64,000 bases of DNA from Verrucomicrobiales bacterium (GTDB lineage Bacteria; Verrucomicrobiota; Verrucomicrobiia; Verrucomicrobiales; DEV007). The stretch is taken from assembly GCA_029212615.1 (NCBI GenBank), contig JARGPJ010000008.1, forward strand, positions 124,001 to 188,000. Reading direction: 5' to 3'. How positions within the stretch are numbered: position 1 is the first letter of the stretch; each line of letters starts with the position of its first letter. Made by a program: the position numbers and the translations under genes. This document shows positions 17,705-27,231 of this stretch, piece by piece. Below the pieces are notes generated by a model. It searched no databases. It saw nothing but the letters and a program-made list of their open reading frames with translations, and had not been told where the DNA came from.

Positions 17705-20700
17705 ATGAGTAAATACCTGAATCTCCCCAACGTAGAGAACACCCTGCACAAGCCGGAGCTGGAACGTGATGCCTGTGGTGTTGGCGTCGTGGCACATATC
17801 AAAGGCGAGCGGAGTCACCGTGTTTTACGTTTGGGCCTGGATTCTGTCTGCAATGTGACCCACCGCGGTGCGGTTAACGCAGACGGGAAAACCGGTGATG
17901 GTGCCGGCGTGACGACGAATCTCCCCTATAAGCTGTTCCTTCCGATTGCTGAGGAGCTCGGCACGGAGCTGAAGGATGAAAAGGATCTCGCGGTCGGGGT
18001 TTTCTTTCTGCCGGCGAACAAGCCCGACGATCTTAAAAAGGGGCAGGTCATTGCCGAAGGGGTTCTCCGGAACCGCAAGATCGGGATCATCGGCTGGCGT
18101 GATGTTCCCTCGGACCCGTCCGCCCTTGGGCAGCAGGCGATTGATACGATGCCTGAGATCAAACAACTCCTTCTCAAGCGTCCAGATGGGATGGATGACG
18201 ACACTTTCGAGCGTCAGCTCTATCTTTCACGCCGTGAAATCGAGGACAAGACTTCCGACGAACGGATCGATGAGTTCTACATTCCCTCGCTGAGTCATCG
18301 CCTCATCAGTTACAAAGGCTTCCTCGTCGCGACCGCGCTCGAAGAGCTCTACGACGATCTGAGAAACGAAGATTACGAGACGGCGGTGTGTCTCTACCAC
18401 CAGCGCTTTTCGACGAACACCTTTCCGACCTGGGCACTCGCTCAGCCGTTCCGGATGCTTTGCCACAACGGAGAGATCAACACGGTTCGCGGGAACCGCA
18501 ACTGGTTGAACTCCCGCATCGGTCAGTTCGAGAGCGAAGTGTGGGGGAATGAACTCCAGCACCTCAATCATGTTATCGATCCGGACGGATCTGACTCGGC
18601 AAGTCTCGATGCGGCACTTGAGCTGCTGGTCCTCTCCGGCCGCTCGGTTCCTCATGCGATGTCAATGTTGGTTCCCCCAGCCTGGAGAATTGACCCTTTT
18701 ACAAGCAAAGAAGTCGAGGATTTCTACCGCTACCACAGCTGTTTTGCAGAACCCTGGGATGGTCCTGCCGCCCTTGCTTTTTCCGACGGGATGACCGTGG
18801 CGGCCTCTCTCGACCGAAACGGTCTCCGCCCCGCCCGCTACAAAATCACGAGCGACGGCATCTTCGCGCTTGGTTCCGAGGTGGGCACCTGCTTCCTCGC
18901 TGATGACATGGTGGAAAAGAAAGGACGTCTTGCCCCGGGTGAGATGATCGTTGTGGATACCGTGAAAGGTGAAGTCATTTTTAATGATGACATCAAGGCG
19001 CAGCTGGCAAGCAAGCAGCCCTATGGTGACTGGCTCGACGAGCATCAGACGCCGTTCAGCAAAATTGCGCCGTTGGAGCCGCAGGTTGCTGAAGATCCGA
19101 GTCATGATCCGCTGACCCGTTCACAGCTTCAGGTTTCAAACGGCCTCAGCCAGGAGGAACTGGACATGGTGATGGTTCCGATGGCGAATTCGGGGATGGA
19201 GGCGATTTATTCGATGGGTGATGACGCGGCACTGTCGGTTCTTTCCCGCCAGCCTAAGGTTCTCTTTACCTACTTTAAGCAGCTTTTCGCGCAGGTCACG
19301 AATCCGCCGATCGATCCGATTCGCGAATACCTCGTGATGTCGCTGGAAGCTGATCTCGGCCCTGAGCGAAACCTTCTTATTGAGGATCCATTGCACGCCA
19401 AGGTGATTCACCTCGATTCGCCGTTTCTCTTTTCGCATCAGGTTGAAGCGCTCAAAAGCTATGATGGATTCTCTACCGAAACGCTTGATACGACCTGGCC
19501 GCTTCTCAGCGGAGCTCGCGGATTGAGTGATGCGATTACGGAACTTTGCGATAAAGCGGAGGCTGCGGTCGATGCGGGTGCAGAGACCATTATTCTCTCG
19601 GATCGACGGACCAGTCATGACCGTGTCGCGATTCCGTCGCTCCTGGCGGTGGGTGCGGTTCACCGTCACCTCGGTGATGCAAGGAAGCGGATGAAAACGA
19701 GTATCATCGTTGATACCGCCGAAGCACGCGACACTCACCACATGGCCTGCCTCATCGGATTCGGGGCGACCGCGATCTGCCCCTGGCTGGCGCACGAAAC
19801 GATTCACGAACTCGTTGAGAAGAATGTGAAGAATAAGTTCGAGGGGGTATCTCTCGAGAAGGCCCTCTCAAATTACCACAAGGCACTTGAGAAGGGCGTT
19901 CTCAAGATCATGTCGAAAATGGGTATTTCGGTGCTCAACAGCTATCAGGGCGCTCAGATTTTTGAAGCGGTTGGTATTTCCGACAGCGTCATCGATCGAT
20001 GTTTTCCGGGGACGCCTTCTCAGATTGCAGGCGTTGGGTTTTACGAAATTGCGGCTGAGAGCATCGCCCGTCATACTGCAGCCTACAGTGATGCGGTTCC
20101 CAATGAGAACGGTGAGCTCAACCTGGGTGACCCCGGTTTCTTTCGCTTCCGTCGTGACGGGGAGACTCACGCCGTCAGCGGTGGGGTGATTAAAAATTTC
20201 CACACCTTCGTGAGAAGCGGTGATGAAGATGACTACGAGCGATATCTCGAAGAGGTGAAGCTCAACCAGCCGGGTGCCTTGCATGATCTTTTCGAATTGG
20301 TCCCGAACGATGAAGGTCCAATTTCGATTGATGAAGTCGAGCCGATCGAAAGTGTTCGCCGCCGTTTCACGACGGCAGCGATGTCATTGGGGGCGATCAG
20401 TCCCGAGGCTCACGAGACACTCGCGATTGCGATGAATCGCATTGGTGGCAAGTCCGACAGCGGCGAAGGAGGAGAAGATCCGCGCCGTTTTAAGCCTTAT
20501 CCAAACGGGGACTGGGGAAATTCGAAAATCAAGCAAATCGCCTCGGGACGATTCGGCGTGAGTGCCGAATACCTCATGTCCGCTGAGGAGATTGAGATCA
20601 AAATGGCGCAGGGCGCAAAGCCCGGTGAGGGTGGTCAGTTGCCCGGTCATAAGGTCAACGGTCTCATTGCCAAGCTTCGGAATACTCAGCCGGGAGTGAC

Positions 20701-22258
20701 GTTGATTTCACCGCCACCGCACCACGATATTTATTCGATTGAGGATCTGGCTCAGCTCATTCATGACCTCAAGGAATTGAATCCTGTCGCGAAGGTGACG
20801 GTGAAGCTGGTCGCTGAAACCGGAGTCGGAACGATTGCCGCCGGTGTCGCGAAGGCGAATGCGGATGTCATTCTTGTTTCCGGTCATGATGGCGGAACGG
20901 GCGCGTCGCCGCTGAGTTCGATTAAGCATGCCGGTCTTCCGTGGGAAATTGGCATTGCTGAAACACAGCAAGTTTTGATGTTGAACGGTCTTCGTGACCG
21001 GGTCACGTTGAGAACCGATGGCGGTCTCCGCACGGGAATGGACATCATCCATGCCGCCATCCTCGGAGCTGAGGAATACAACTTCGGAACCATTGCCCTC
21101 ATCGCGATGGGCTGCGTCTATGTCCGTCGTTGCCACCTCAATAACTGTCCCGTCGGTGTCGCAACACAGGATCCGAAGTATCGCGCCAAGTTCAAAGGTG
21201 AGGTCGATCACGTGGTGAATTTCTTCAATGCGGTCTCTCAGGAGGTTCGTGAGCACATGGCGACTCTCGGCGTCCGGACACTCGATGAATTGATCGGCCA
21301 CACGAAATACATGCGCCAGCGCAAGGTGAAGGATCACCCCAAGGCGAACCTGATCGATCTGAGCCGACTTCTTACGGATGTAGGAACCGAAGTGGGGGAG
21401 ATTCCGCGCATCGCGATGCAGGATCGCAATGACGGCAATCATGCGGTTCCTCTTGATGATCAGATTATCGCTGATCTCGGAGACAAGGTCGCGAAGAAGG
21501 AATCTGTTTCTCTCAGCTATGAGGTGAAGAATACCCACCGGAACGTGGGGACGAAACTTGCCGGAGTAGTTGCCAAGCTCCATGGGGACCATGGCCTGCC
21601 TGAGGGAACTCTTGATATTCAGCTGTCCGGTAGTGCCGGGCAGTCTTTTGCCACCTTCATTTGCGGAGGTATTCGCCTCACTCTCACTGGTGAAGCGAAC
21701 GATTATGTGGGTAAAGGAATGGCGGGCGGAGAAATCCGGATCAAGCCAAACGCTGACCGGGCATTCGTCGCCTCGGAGAATTCCATTCTCGGAAACACGG
21801 TCATGTATGGAGCTTCCGGCGGTCACCTTTTTGCCAATGGTCGCGGTGGGGAGCGCTTCTGCGTTCGTAACTCCGGCGGCACCGCTGTGGTCGAAGGGAT
21901 CGGCGATCACGGCTGTGAATACATGACCAACGGAACCGTGGTTGTTCTCGGGCCGACCGGGAAAAACTTCGGGGCGGGAATGAGTGGCGGGGAGGCTTAT
22001 ATCCTCGACGAGGATGGTCGCTTCGAGAAACTCTACAACCCGGAGATGGTTGAAATCGTCCGCCTCGACGAAGACGGCGTTCTCGCGGCATCATTGAAGA
22101 AGTTGGTTGAAGCGCATGCAGAAGCGACCGGGAGCGAAAAGGCTCTGGAATTGCTTGCTGACTGGAGCGGTGCCCTCGCGAAAATCTGGCGTGTTCAGCC
22201 GAAAGGCGGGCTTGCGGAGAGTTCTGCGAAGAAAGAGGGAGCCCGCGCCGCCAAGTAA
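17705..22258 (+). CDS. gltB: Glutamate synthase, large subunit (or ferredoxin-dependent form)
   Basis: 1517 residues from ATG 17705; GTG 17636 or ATG 17645 would add up to 23 basic residues. Order of domains: class II glutamine amidotransferase with nucleophile Cys24 (ERDACGVGV, exposed by removal of a propeptide), central domain (about 450-760), FMN-binding synthase domain (about 840-1230) with SGHDGGTGASPLSS, a [3Fe-4S] cysteine cluster in CVYVRRCHLNNCPVG, and the C-terminal GXGXG beta-helix. It makes two glutamates from glutamine and 2-oxoglutarate. The gene for the NAD(P)H-using small subunit (gltD) is not adjacent, so it may pair with a distant GltD or take electrons from ferredoxin. The 276 bp before it, shared with the divergent transporter gene, have no recognised riboswitch. 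Confidence 0.96.
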   Translation: MSKYLNLPNVENTLHKPELERDACGVGVVAHIKGERSHRVLRLGLDSVCNVTHRGAVNADGKTGDGAGVTTNLPYKLFLPIAEELGTELKDEKDLAVGVFFLPANKPDDLKKGQVIAEGVLRNRKIGIIGWRDVPSDPSALGQQAIDTMPEIKQLLLKRPDGMDDDTFERQLYLSRREIEDKTSDERIDEFYIPSLSHRLISYKGFLVATALEELYDDLRNEDYETAVCLYHQRFSTNTFPTWALAQPFRMLCHNGEINTVRGNRNWLNSRIGQFESEVWGNELQHLNHVIDPDGSDSASLDAALELLVLSGRSVPHAMSMLVPPAWRIDPFTSKEVEDFYRYHSCFAEPWDGPAALAFSDGMTVAASLDRNGLRPARYKITSDGIFALGSEVGTCFLADDMVEKKGRLAPGEMIVVDTVKGEVIFNDDIKAQLASKQPYGDWLDEHQTPFSKIAPLEPQVAEDPSHDPLTRSQLQVSNGLSQEELDMVMVPMANSGMEAIYSMGDDAALSVLSRQPKVLFTYFKQLFAQVTNPPIDPIREYLVMSLEADLGPERNLLIEDPLHAKVIHLDSPFLFSHQVEALKSYDGFSTETLDTTWPLLSGARGLSDAITELCDKAEAAVDAGAETIILSDRRTSHDRVAIPSLLAVGAVHRHLGDARKRMKTSIIVDTAEARDTHHMACLIGFGATAICPWLAHETIHELVEKNVKNKFEGVSLEKALSNYHKALEKGVLKIMSKMGISVLNSYQGAQIFEAVGISDSVIDRCFPGTPSQIAGVGFYEIAAESIARHTAAYSDAVPNENGELNLGDPGFFRFRRDGETHAVSGGVIKNFHTFVRSGDEDDYERYLEEVKLNQPGALHDLFELVPNDEGPISIDEVEPIESVRRRFTTAAMSLGAISPEAHETLAIAMNRIGGKSDSGEGGEDPRRFKPYPNGDWGNSKIKQIASGRFGVSAEYLMSAEEIEIKMAQGAKPGEGGQLPGHKVNGLIAKLRNTQPGVTLISPPPHHDIYSIEDLAQLIHDLKELNPVAKVTVKLVAETGVGTIAAGVAKANADVILVSGHDGGTGASPLSSIKHAGLPWEIGIAETQQVLMLNGLRDRVTLRTDGGLRTGMDIIHAAILGAEEYNFGTIALIAMGCVYVRRCHLNNCPVGVATQDPKYRAKFKGEVDHVVNFFNAVSQEVREHMATLGVRTLDELIGHTKYMRQRKVKDHPKANLIDLSRLLTDVGTEVGEIPRIAMQDRNDGNHAVPLDDQIIADLGDKVAKKESVSLSYEVKNTHRNVGTKLAGVVAKLHGDHGLPEGTLDIQLSGSAGQSFATFICGGIRLTLTGEANDYVGKGMAGGEIRIKPNADRAFVASENSILGNTVMYGASGGHLFANGRGGERFCVRNSGGTAVVEGIGDHGCEYMTNGTVVVLGPTGKNFGAGMSGGEAYILDEDGRFEKLYNPEMVEIVRLDEDGVLAASLKKLVEAHAEATGSEKALELLADWSGALAKIWRVQPKGGLAESSAKKEGARAAK

Positions 22259-22281
22259 GGTTTACTTGTTCATTTACGGGG

Positions 22282-22316
22282 AGAGGCGGATCTCGATTGA
22301 TCCGCCTCTTTCTTTA
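22282..22316 (+). terminator. Rho-independent terminator of gltB
   Basis: An 11-bp perfect stem, AGAGGCGGATC (22282-22292) with GATCCGCCTCT (22299-22309), a 6-nt loop, then TTCTTTAT. Confidence 0.92.
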
Positions 22317-22331
22317 TGATTTCATGTCGGG

Positions 22332-23279
22332 GTGAGAATTCTGTTCATCGCTCTGCTTTTCGGATACGGCTTGTCGCTTGATTTAGCGGCGCAGATACGG
22401 GCGGTTCCAAGTGCGCCCTCATTGAGTGAGCGGGGGGAGTTAGTGGCGATGGTTCCAGCTTACGCCCCGGGGAAGACGTATCGCTTTGTGAGTCACAATG
22501 TCGTCCGGATGCAGTTGCCGGCTCAGGGGATTCGTGAGGCGGTCGTTGAGCAGCAAATTCGATTGGATGCGTCGCCGCGTCCGGATGGTCGTGCGGGAGT
22601 GGCCTTGAAGTGCCGGATCGAGCGATTAAAGGCCGATTTTCGCACGGGGGAGGATCAGGTCGTTTACGATTCCTTTAATGAGCAGGATCGAAGCTCAACT
22701 CTGGGGCAGCATTTCAGAGATGCGTTGAACCGGTGGATCACCCTGACGATGAGTCCCGGATTGAAAATCCTCTCCTCTTCGGCAGGAGGGCGGACTGGTT
22801 CAGGGACGAAATTGCCGGGTGTTCCTCAGTTCGGGATCGAAGAGATGGAGAAGCTGGTTGCCGAGATTCCCCAGGGCCTACCGGACGGAAGGGTTTATCC
22901 GGGATCATCCTGGACCGTAAACGGGGAAAGGGAATTGGATGGACTCGGGAGCGTCAATTTTGATATCAAGTATCATTATACCGGCGACACCGTTTACGAT
23001 GGGCACGCCTGTCACGAAGTGCAGGTGCAGGGGAAGCTCGGGGGTGATGCCCTCATCGCTGATAATGTCGGGGCGCTTTCGGGCGGGCGAATGTTTTTTG
23101 AAGGAACGAGTTTGAGCGGGCGTCTCCTTTTCGATCCGGCAGAGGGCACGGTTCGTTTGCGTGAACAATCGCTCAGTATGCTGATGGAGCTTCCGGCGCG
23201 AGATGGTGCGGAGCCTTTTCAAATTCCGGTGCAGCAGGAAGCTTCGATTCGTCTCCTCCATGTCGTTCCAACCTCCTAG
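22332..23279 (+). CDS. Secreted protein of unknown function
   Basis: A 315-residue protein with a GTG start and a clear signal peptide (about 1-20, IALLFGYGLSLDLAAQ). I do not recognise the family with certainty. The mature part begins around GKTYRFVSHNVVRMQLP and alternates beta-type stretches; a middle loop (about 150-165) is Ser/Gly-rich, and the segment YPGSSWTVNGERELDGLGSVNFD and later RLLFDPAEGTVRLREQ look like a repeated beta-sheet fold. It resembles, in layout only, secreted beta-rich proteins that are frequent in Verrucomicrobiota and Planctomycetota. Its stop codon overlaps the stop of the converging hydrolase gene in the palindrome CTAG. Confidence 0.7.
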   Translation: MRILFIALLFGYGLSLDLAAQIRAVPSAPSLSERGELVAMVPAYAPGKTYRFVSHNVVRMQLPAQGIREAVVEQQIRLDASPRPDGRAGVALKCRIERLKADFRTGEDQVVYDSFNEQDRSSTLGQHFRDALNRWITLTMSPGLKILSSSAGGRTGSGTKLPGVPQFGIEEMEKLVAEIPQGLPDGRVYPGSSWTVNGERELDGLGSVNFDIKYHYTGDTVYDGHACHEVQVQGKLGGDALIADNVGALSGGRMFFEGTSLSGRLLFDPAEGTVRLREQSLSMLMELPARDGAEPFQIPVQQEASIRLLHVVPTS

Positions 23280-24295
23280 CGGGGCAGGTGCCGAAGGTAG
23301 AACATGACCATCTCCTCATAGAGATCATCACCGCCGACCGCGAGGACATCATTGTGGAAGGCATCGGGAAACTCCCTCCAGACTTTATGAAGCGTGGCGG
23401 CTCCTTCGTAGATGCGTCGACCGTGCTCAAGTGGAATGACTCCGTCGCGGCTTCCATGGGTCACAAAGAGCGGTGTGCCCGACTTTTTAACGATGGTTTC
23501 GGGGAGGATATGAAACGGGTCGAAGCCAGCTCTCCATGCTCCCGTTTTCATGGAGCAGAGCGTGACCCAGTCCGGCAACTTCGGATGAATCATTCGACGT
23601 CCTGAGCGAATCACAATTTCGGGCAGGTTGGCAAAAGGCGCTGCCGCGAAAACCGCAAAAGGAGGTTCTTCAAGAGCGAGGGACTGGATCGAAACAGCCG
23701 CCCCCAGCGAATTTCCGAAGAGCGCGACGGGGCCGGAGGATTCGCCTTTCTCTTCCAGGTGCGATTCGATTTGTGTGATAGCGGATTCGAGATCGGGGAC
23801 TTCTTTTGTTCCGAAGGTGCAGTATTTCCCTTTGCTTGTTCCATGGGCTCTCGCGTCGTAGACGACGCAGCGGAAGTCCGCGGCAACGAGTCGTTGGGCA
23901 ATCGAAAGCATATCCTCTTTGCGGCCCCCCCGGCCATGGAGGAGAAAAATCGTTCCCCGCGGTTTAGCGGGAGTCGGAATGTGTTGAGCGTTAAGTCGCT
24001 GCTGCATTGCTCGCGTCCTCACTGCCCTTCCGGGAGTGAGAGATCGCGTCGCAATGATTCCCTGAAGCGTGAACCCATCGCATGACTGAAGCTCGATGGG
24101 TTCCAGCGACAGCCCGAATTCTGCTGGATTGGCGAGCAGTTCGCGGTGTCTCGGCTCGAGCGCGCGCCGTTTTGGAATGATGAAGCGACTGGAGCCAAGC
24201 CAGATGACTGCGATGACGAGGGCAATCGCGGTAAACGTGACTAAGAGAAGACCGGACATGAGATATTTCCGGAGGGAAGGTCGATCTGATCGCAT
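23276..24295 (-). CDS. Membrane-anchored alpha/beta hydrolase
   Basis: 339 residues from ATG 24295 (a TTG at 24331 would add 12). One membrane helix lies near the N-terminus (about 13-36, LLLVTFTAIALVIAVIWLG), and the rest is an alpha/beta hydrolase facing the periplasm or outside. Motifs: IFLLHGRGGRKED strand-turn, nucleophile elbow GNSLGA (Ser), a probable Asp in THGSRDGVIP and His in FPDAFHND. The layout is close to BAAT/BEM46-like or YqkD-type hydrolases. Substrate unknown. It follows rsmE on the same strand by about 50 bp, which suggests a two-gene transcript, though no functional link is known. Confidence 0.8.
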   Translation of the reverse strand: MRSDRPSLRKYLMSGLLLVTFTAIALVIAVIWLGSSRFIIPKRRALEPRHRELLANPAEFGLSLEPIELQSCDGFTLQGIIATRSLTPGRAVRTRAMQQRLNAQHIPTPAKPRGTIFLLHGRGGRKEDMLSIAQRLVAADFRCVVYDARAHGTSKGKYCTFGTKEVPDLESAITQIESHLEEKGESSGPVALFGNSLGAAVSIQSLALEEPPFAVFAAAPFANLPEIVIRSGRRMIHPKLPDWVTLCSMKTGAWRAGFDPFHILPETIVKKSGTPLFVTHGSRDGVIPLEHGRRIYEGAATLHKVWREFPDAFHNDVLAVGGDDLYEEMVMFYLRHLPR

Positions 24296-24342
24296 GGCAG
24301 CGATACGCACGCAGGGACCGGGCCCTTTCAATCGCTGTCCCG

Positions 24343-25092
24343 CTAACTCATCAGTTCGTAGCCCGTCACGCTCAGTGCATAGATGGCGGCCGTTTCACTA
24401 CGCAGAATAATGGGGCCGAGCGAGAGGGGGGCAAACCCGGCGCCGATCGCGGTGGAAACCTCGGCCGGGGTGAAATCCCCCTCCGGGCCAACCATGAGCG
24501 TCGCAGCAGTCGGGCGGGCTTCGTTCCCTTCGCTATACTCGTTCAGAATGTTCTTGAGGCTCTGCGCGGTCGGGCTGATCGCGGCGATGAGGCGGAAGTT
24601 GTCCCCTGTCTTTTTGACAAACTGATCAATCGTCAGAGGGGTGGTCACCTCGGGGAGCCAGTTCTGACCGCATTGCTTGCAGGCCTCAATCGCAACACGC
24701 TGCCACTTTTCGCGCTTCTTCTCGAGGTCGGCAGCGTCCAGTTGAACGACGGTCCGTTCGGAAAGAAGGGGGATGATCCTGGTCGCGCCGAGTTCGGTCG
24801 CTTTCTGAATGATCAAATCCATATTCTTTCCTTTTGGAATCGCCTGTCCGAGAGTGAGCCTCGCAGGAGGAGGGTCGGTTTGAGTGACGAGAAATGACTT
24901 CAGCGTGACTTCCTTTTTCGACGCGGAAATGATTTCGGCTTCGACTTCAACTCCTTCACCGTTGAAAACGATAATACGATCCCCCACCGCACAGCGCATC
25001 ACGTCGAGACAGTGATGCGCTTCTTCACGCGAGAGGGTGAGTTGGTCGAGGTCCCAATCAGAAGCTGGAATATAAAAACGATGCGTTGCCAT
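24343..25092 (-). CDS. rsmE: 16S rRNA (uracil-1498-N3)-methyltransferase
   Basis: A 249-residue SPOUT-class methyltransferase that methylates N3 of U1498 in helix 44 of 16S rRNA using S-adenosylmethionine. The N-terminal PUA-like part (about 1-75) has LSREEAHHCLDVMRCAVGD. The C-terminal knot domain has the RsmE motifs KGKNMDLIIQKATELGA, ACKQCGQNWLPEV, LMVGPEGDFTPAEV and SLGPIILRSETAAIYAL, the last two forming the cofactor pocket. Length is usual for the family. Divergent from mazG with a very short spacer. Confidence 0.95.
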   Translation of the reverse strand: MATHRFYIPASDWDLDQLTLSREEAHHCLDVMRCAVGDRIIVFNGEGVEVEAEIISASKKEVTLKSFLVTQTDPPPARLTLGQAIPKGKNMDLIIQKATELGATRIIPLLSERTVVQLDAADLEKKREKWQRVAIEACKQCGQNWLPEVTTPLTIDQFVKKTGDNFRLIAAISPTAQSLKNILNEYSEGNEARPTAATLMVGPEGDFTPAEVSTAIGAGFAPLSLGPIILRSETAAIYALSVTGYELMS

Positions 25093-25149
25093 GATCTGAA
25101 AATGGCTTCATTAAACGTCCCTCAAGGTTCTTGTCCACCTGCGATTCTT

Positions 25150-25977
25150 ATGGCCCGTCCGATTCCTTCTCCTGAGTTACCACCGATTGAGCGGTTGAAA
25201 GAAATCATGCACCTGCTTCGTGCGCCCGGTGGCTGTCCATGGGATGCAGAGCAAACGCATGAGAGCTTGACCAAACATCTCATCGAAGAAGCCTACGAGG
25301 TGGCTGAAGCGATCGAATCGGGAGTCCGCGAAGACATCGTTGATGAACTGGGAGATCTGCTTCTCCAGCCGGTTTTTCACGCTGAAATCGCGTCAGAGAC
25401 AGGAGCATTTGATCTCGATGATATTGCCCGCGCGATCGGAGAAAAGCTGATCCGGCGTCATCCACATGTTTTCGGAGACTCGGTTGCGGATGATCCTGAC
25501 GCTGTCCTGACGCAATGGGAGGAGATCAAGGCTACTGAGAAGCCCGGCGGTGAGGTGGGGACAAAACGTTACTTCAAGACAGCGAATGAGGGGCTTCCGT
25601 CACTCATGGCAGCACAGAAGCTTCAAAAGAAGGCTGCCAAAGTAGGATTCGACTGGCCGGAGCTGGAACCGGTCGTGGCTAAGATTCATGAGGAGTTGGG
25701 GGAAGTGGAGGAAGCTCTCGAAGCCGGTGAAAATAAGGAGCTTGGGGACGAAATTGGAGATCTCCTCTTTGCGGTTGTGAATCTGGCACGGAAGACCGGG
25801 AATGAAGCGGAGCTTCTTCTGCACCGGACGAACCGGAAATTTGTGTGTCGTTTTCACGAGGTGGAAAAGGAGATTCTCCGGGCCGGAGGAAGCCTTGAAG
25901 ATGCCACATTGGAGGAAATGGACCACGCCTGGGAGGTGGCAAAGATGAAAGAGCGCGGTGTTGAAAAGGAGGGCTGA
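25150..25977 (+). CDS. mazG: MazG nucleoside triphosphate pyrophosphohydrolase
   Basis: 275 residues from ATG 25150; upstream in-frame starts (25102, 25012) would crowd or overlap rsmE and add residues not seen in the family. Two tandem MazG domains are visible: N-terminal with GGCPWDAEQTHESL, EEAYEVAEAI and DELGDLLLQPVFHA; C-terminal with EELGEVEEALEAG and DEIGDLLFAVVNLARK, whose Glu/Asp residues bind Mg2+. The enzyme hydrolyses NTPs or dNTPs to the monophosphate and pyrophosphate and is thought to clear aberrant nucleotides or lower ppGpp. E. coli MazG has 263 residues. No mazEF toxin pair lies near. Confidence 0.93.
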   Translation: MARPIPSPELPPIERLKEIMHLLRAPGGCPWDAEQTHESLTKHLIEEAYEVAEAIESGVREDIVDELGDLLLQPVFHAEIASETGAFDLDDIARAIGEKLIRRHPHVFGDSVADDPDAVLTQWEEIKATEKPGGEVGTKRYFKTANEGLPSLMAAQKLQKKAAKVGFDWPELEPVVAKIHEELGEVEEALEAGENKELGDEIGDLLFAVVNLARKTGNEAELLLHRTNRKFVCRFHEVEKEILRAGGSLEDATLEEMDHAWEVAKMKERGVEKEG

Positions 25978-26109
25978 ATCGATAATGATTTTAGTTGCTG
26001 ACTTTTCGTTTACCGATTGCTGTTTCAACGTTATGTTTCCCAATCGCTTTTATCATTTTGACATGACAAAAATGATGGACGAGCAAATGCTACCCCCTTT
26101 CTTAACCGG

Positions 26110-26589
26110 ATGATTCAGGTCTCAAAGACACTATTGGCACTTCTTGCACTGGCGGCTCTTTTCCAGAGTGGATGCACCGGTGGTTCCAGTGGTCCGGTTG
26201 CGATCACAAAGGTGAATCCTTACCACCTCCAGCCGGGGCCTTACACTCGCTCTGAGGATGAGATGATCGTTCATGAACATCGTCGTTATCTGCACGGGGC
26301 GGTGGATTCCGATGAGATAAGGGAGCGATACGGCAATTATTTCACGATCTTCTGGAACTCGGCGAATAGGACACCCGCGACAGTGAAGTTCGAATATTGC
26401 CAGGCATCGACGGGACCTCAGGTTTATTCCAAAGAGATCCGGGTGAGTAAGCCAAAGCGGAAAAACGTGACTAAGTTGGATATCACCGGCGAAGAATATA
26501 AGCGGCTCGGAAAGGTCACTCAGTGGCGCGCTTCGGTTCTCGAGAATGGCGTTGAGGTCGCAGAATACCGATCGTTCCTCTGGAGGTAA
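26110..26589 (+). CDS. Small lipoprotein of unknown function
   Basis: A 159-residue protein with a lipoprotein signal: hydrophobic segment LLALLALAALF and a lipobox ending in FQSGC, so Cys22 would be lipidated. The mature part has a beta-rich look, with YFTIFWNSANRTPATVKFEYCQASTG and an ending in EVAEYRSFLWR. I do not recognise a family. A TTGACA at 26058 may be part of its promoter, but no good -10 sits at the usual distance. The next gene downstream is a STAS protein about 95 bp later; no functional link is apparent. Confidence 0.75.
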   Translation: MIQVSKTLLALLALAALFQSGCTGGSSGPVAITKVNPYHLQPGPYTRSEDEMIVHEHRRYLHGAVDSDEIRERYGNYFTIFWNSANRTPATVKFEYCQASTGPQVYSKEIRVSKPKRKNVTKLDITGEEYKRLGKVTQWRASVLENGVEVAEYRSFLWR

Positions 26590-26683
26590 CGCCTTCAGTT
26601 CCGGAGACTATGATGAATCACCTGTTTTTCTTCGCCAAGCGTCAGACAAGGTGGTCCAACGTTCAACAATCCTTTAACAATTG

Positions 26684-27211
26684 GTGAGTGTAGATAGTTC
26701 CATTCAGGTTGGTTGTGTTGGCTCAGTCGCCTGGGTCCGGATTGACGGTGCCGCGAATCACGAAAATGCAGGCTGCATTCGTCAATTCATGCAGGAATGC
26801 TTACGGAAAGGGTGGACGAATTTTGTCATCGATCTCAATCACTGTCGCGGGATTGATTCGACCTTTATCGGCATGCTTTACCGTCATGCCGTTCGGCTTG
26901 AAGGCGAGAAAGGTTCCCTCGAGATCATCAATGCCGGTGATCGGAACGAGCGCTCCATTCGCAAACTGGGTCTGGACCGGCTGATTCAGATGGATCCTGA
27001 GGGCCTCAAATGGAAGAGGGAACAGGAGTTGGTTCGCGAGAACCTTGCAAAGCAGGATTGTTGCGTTCCCCTGAGTAAACTGGAACATACTCAGATGGTT
27101 CTTGATGCGCACGAGGCACTCGTGCTTGCCAATCAGGAGAACGAGAGCCGTTTCTGCGATGTGATCGAGTTTCTTAAGCAGGATCTTGAGGCGCAGACAG
27201 TCGATAATTAA
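26684..27211 (+). CDS. STAS-domain anti-sigma factor antagonist-like protein
   Basis: 175 residues from GTG 26684 (TTG 26681 is equally near). Residues about 10-100 form a STAS domain: VAWVRIDGAANHENAG, FVIDLNHCRGIDSTFIGMLYRH with the phosphorylatable Ser in IDST, and LEIINAGDRNERSIRKLGLD. Proteins of this type bind anti-sigma kinases when unphosphorylated and are controlled by phosphorylation of that Ser. The C-terminal ~65 residues are helical, ending in EFLKQDLEAQ, and are not part of the STAS core. The SpoIIE phosphatase gene follows 20 bp later, which supports a partner-switching pair. No RsbW-type kinase gene is next to it. Confidence 0.9.
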   Translation: MSVDSSIQVGCVGSVAWVRIDGAANHENAGCIRQFMQECLRKGWTNFVIDLNHCRGIDSTFIGMLYRHAVRLEGEKGSLEIINAGDRNERSIRKLGLDRLIQMDPEGLKWKREQELVRENLAKQDCCVPLSKLEHTQMVLDAHEALVLANQENESRFCDVIEFLKQDLEAQTVDN

Positions 27212-27231
27212 ATCCTCTTTTACGGCCGATC

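Noticed and set aside
20708..21910. Long 400-codon open frame on the minus strand
   Set aside because: Antisense to the highly conserved FMN and Fe-S part of gltB; shadow frame.
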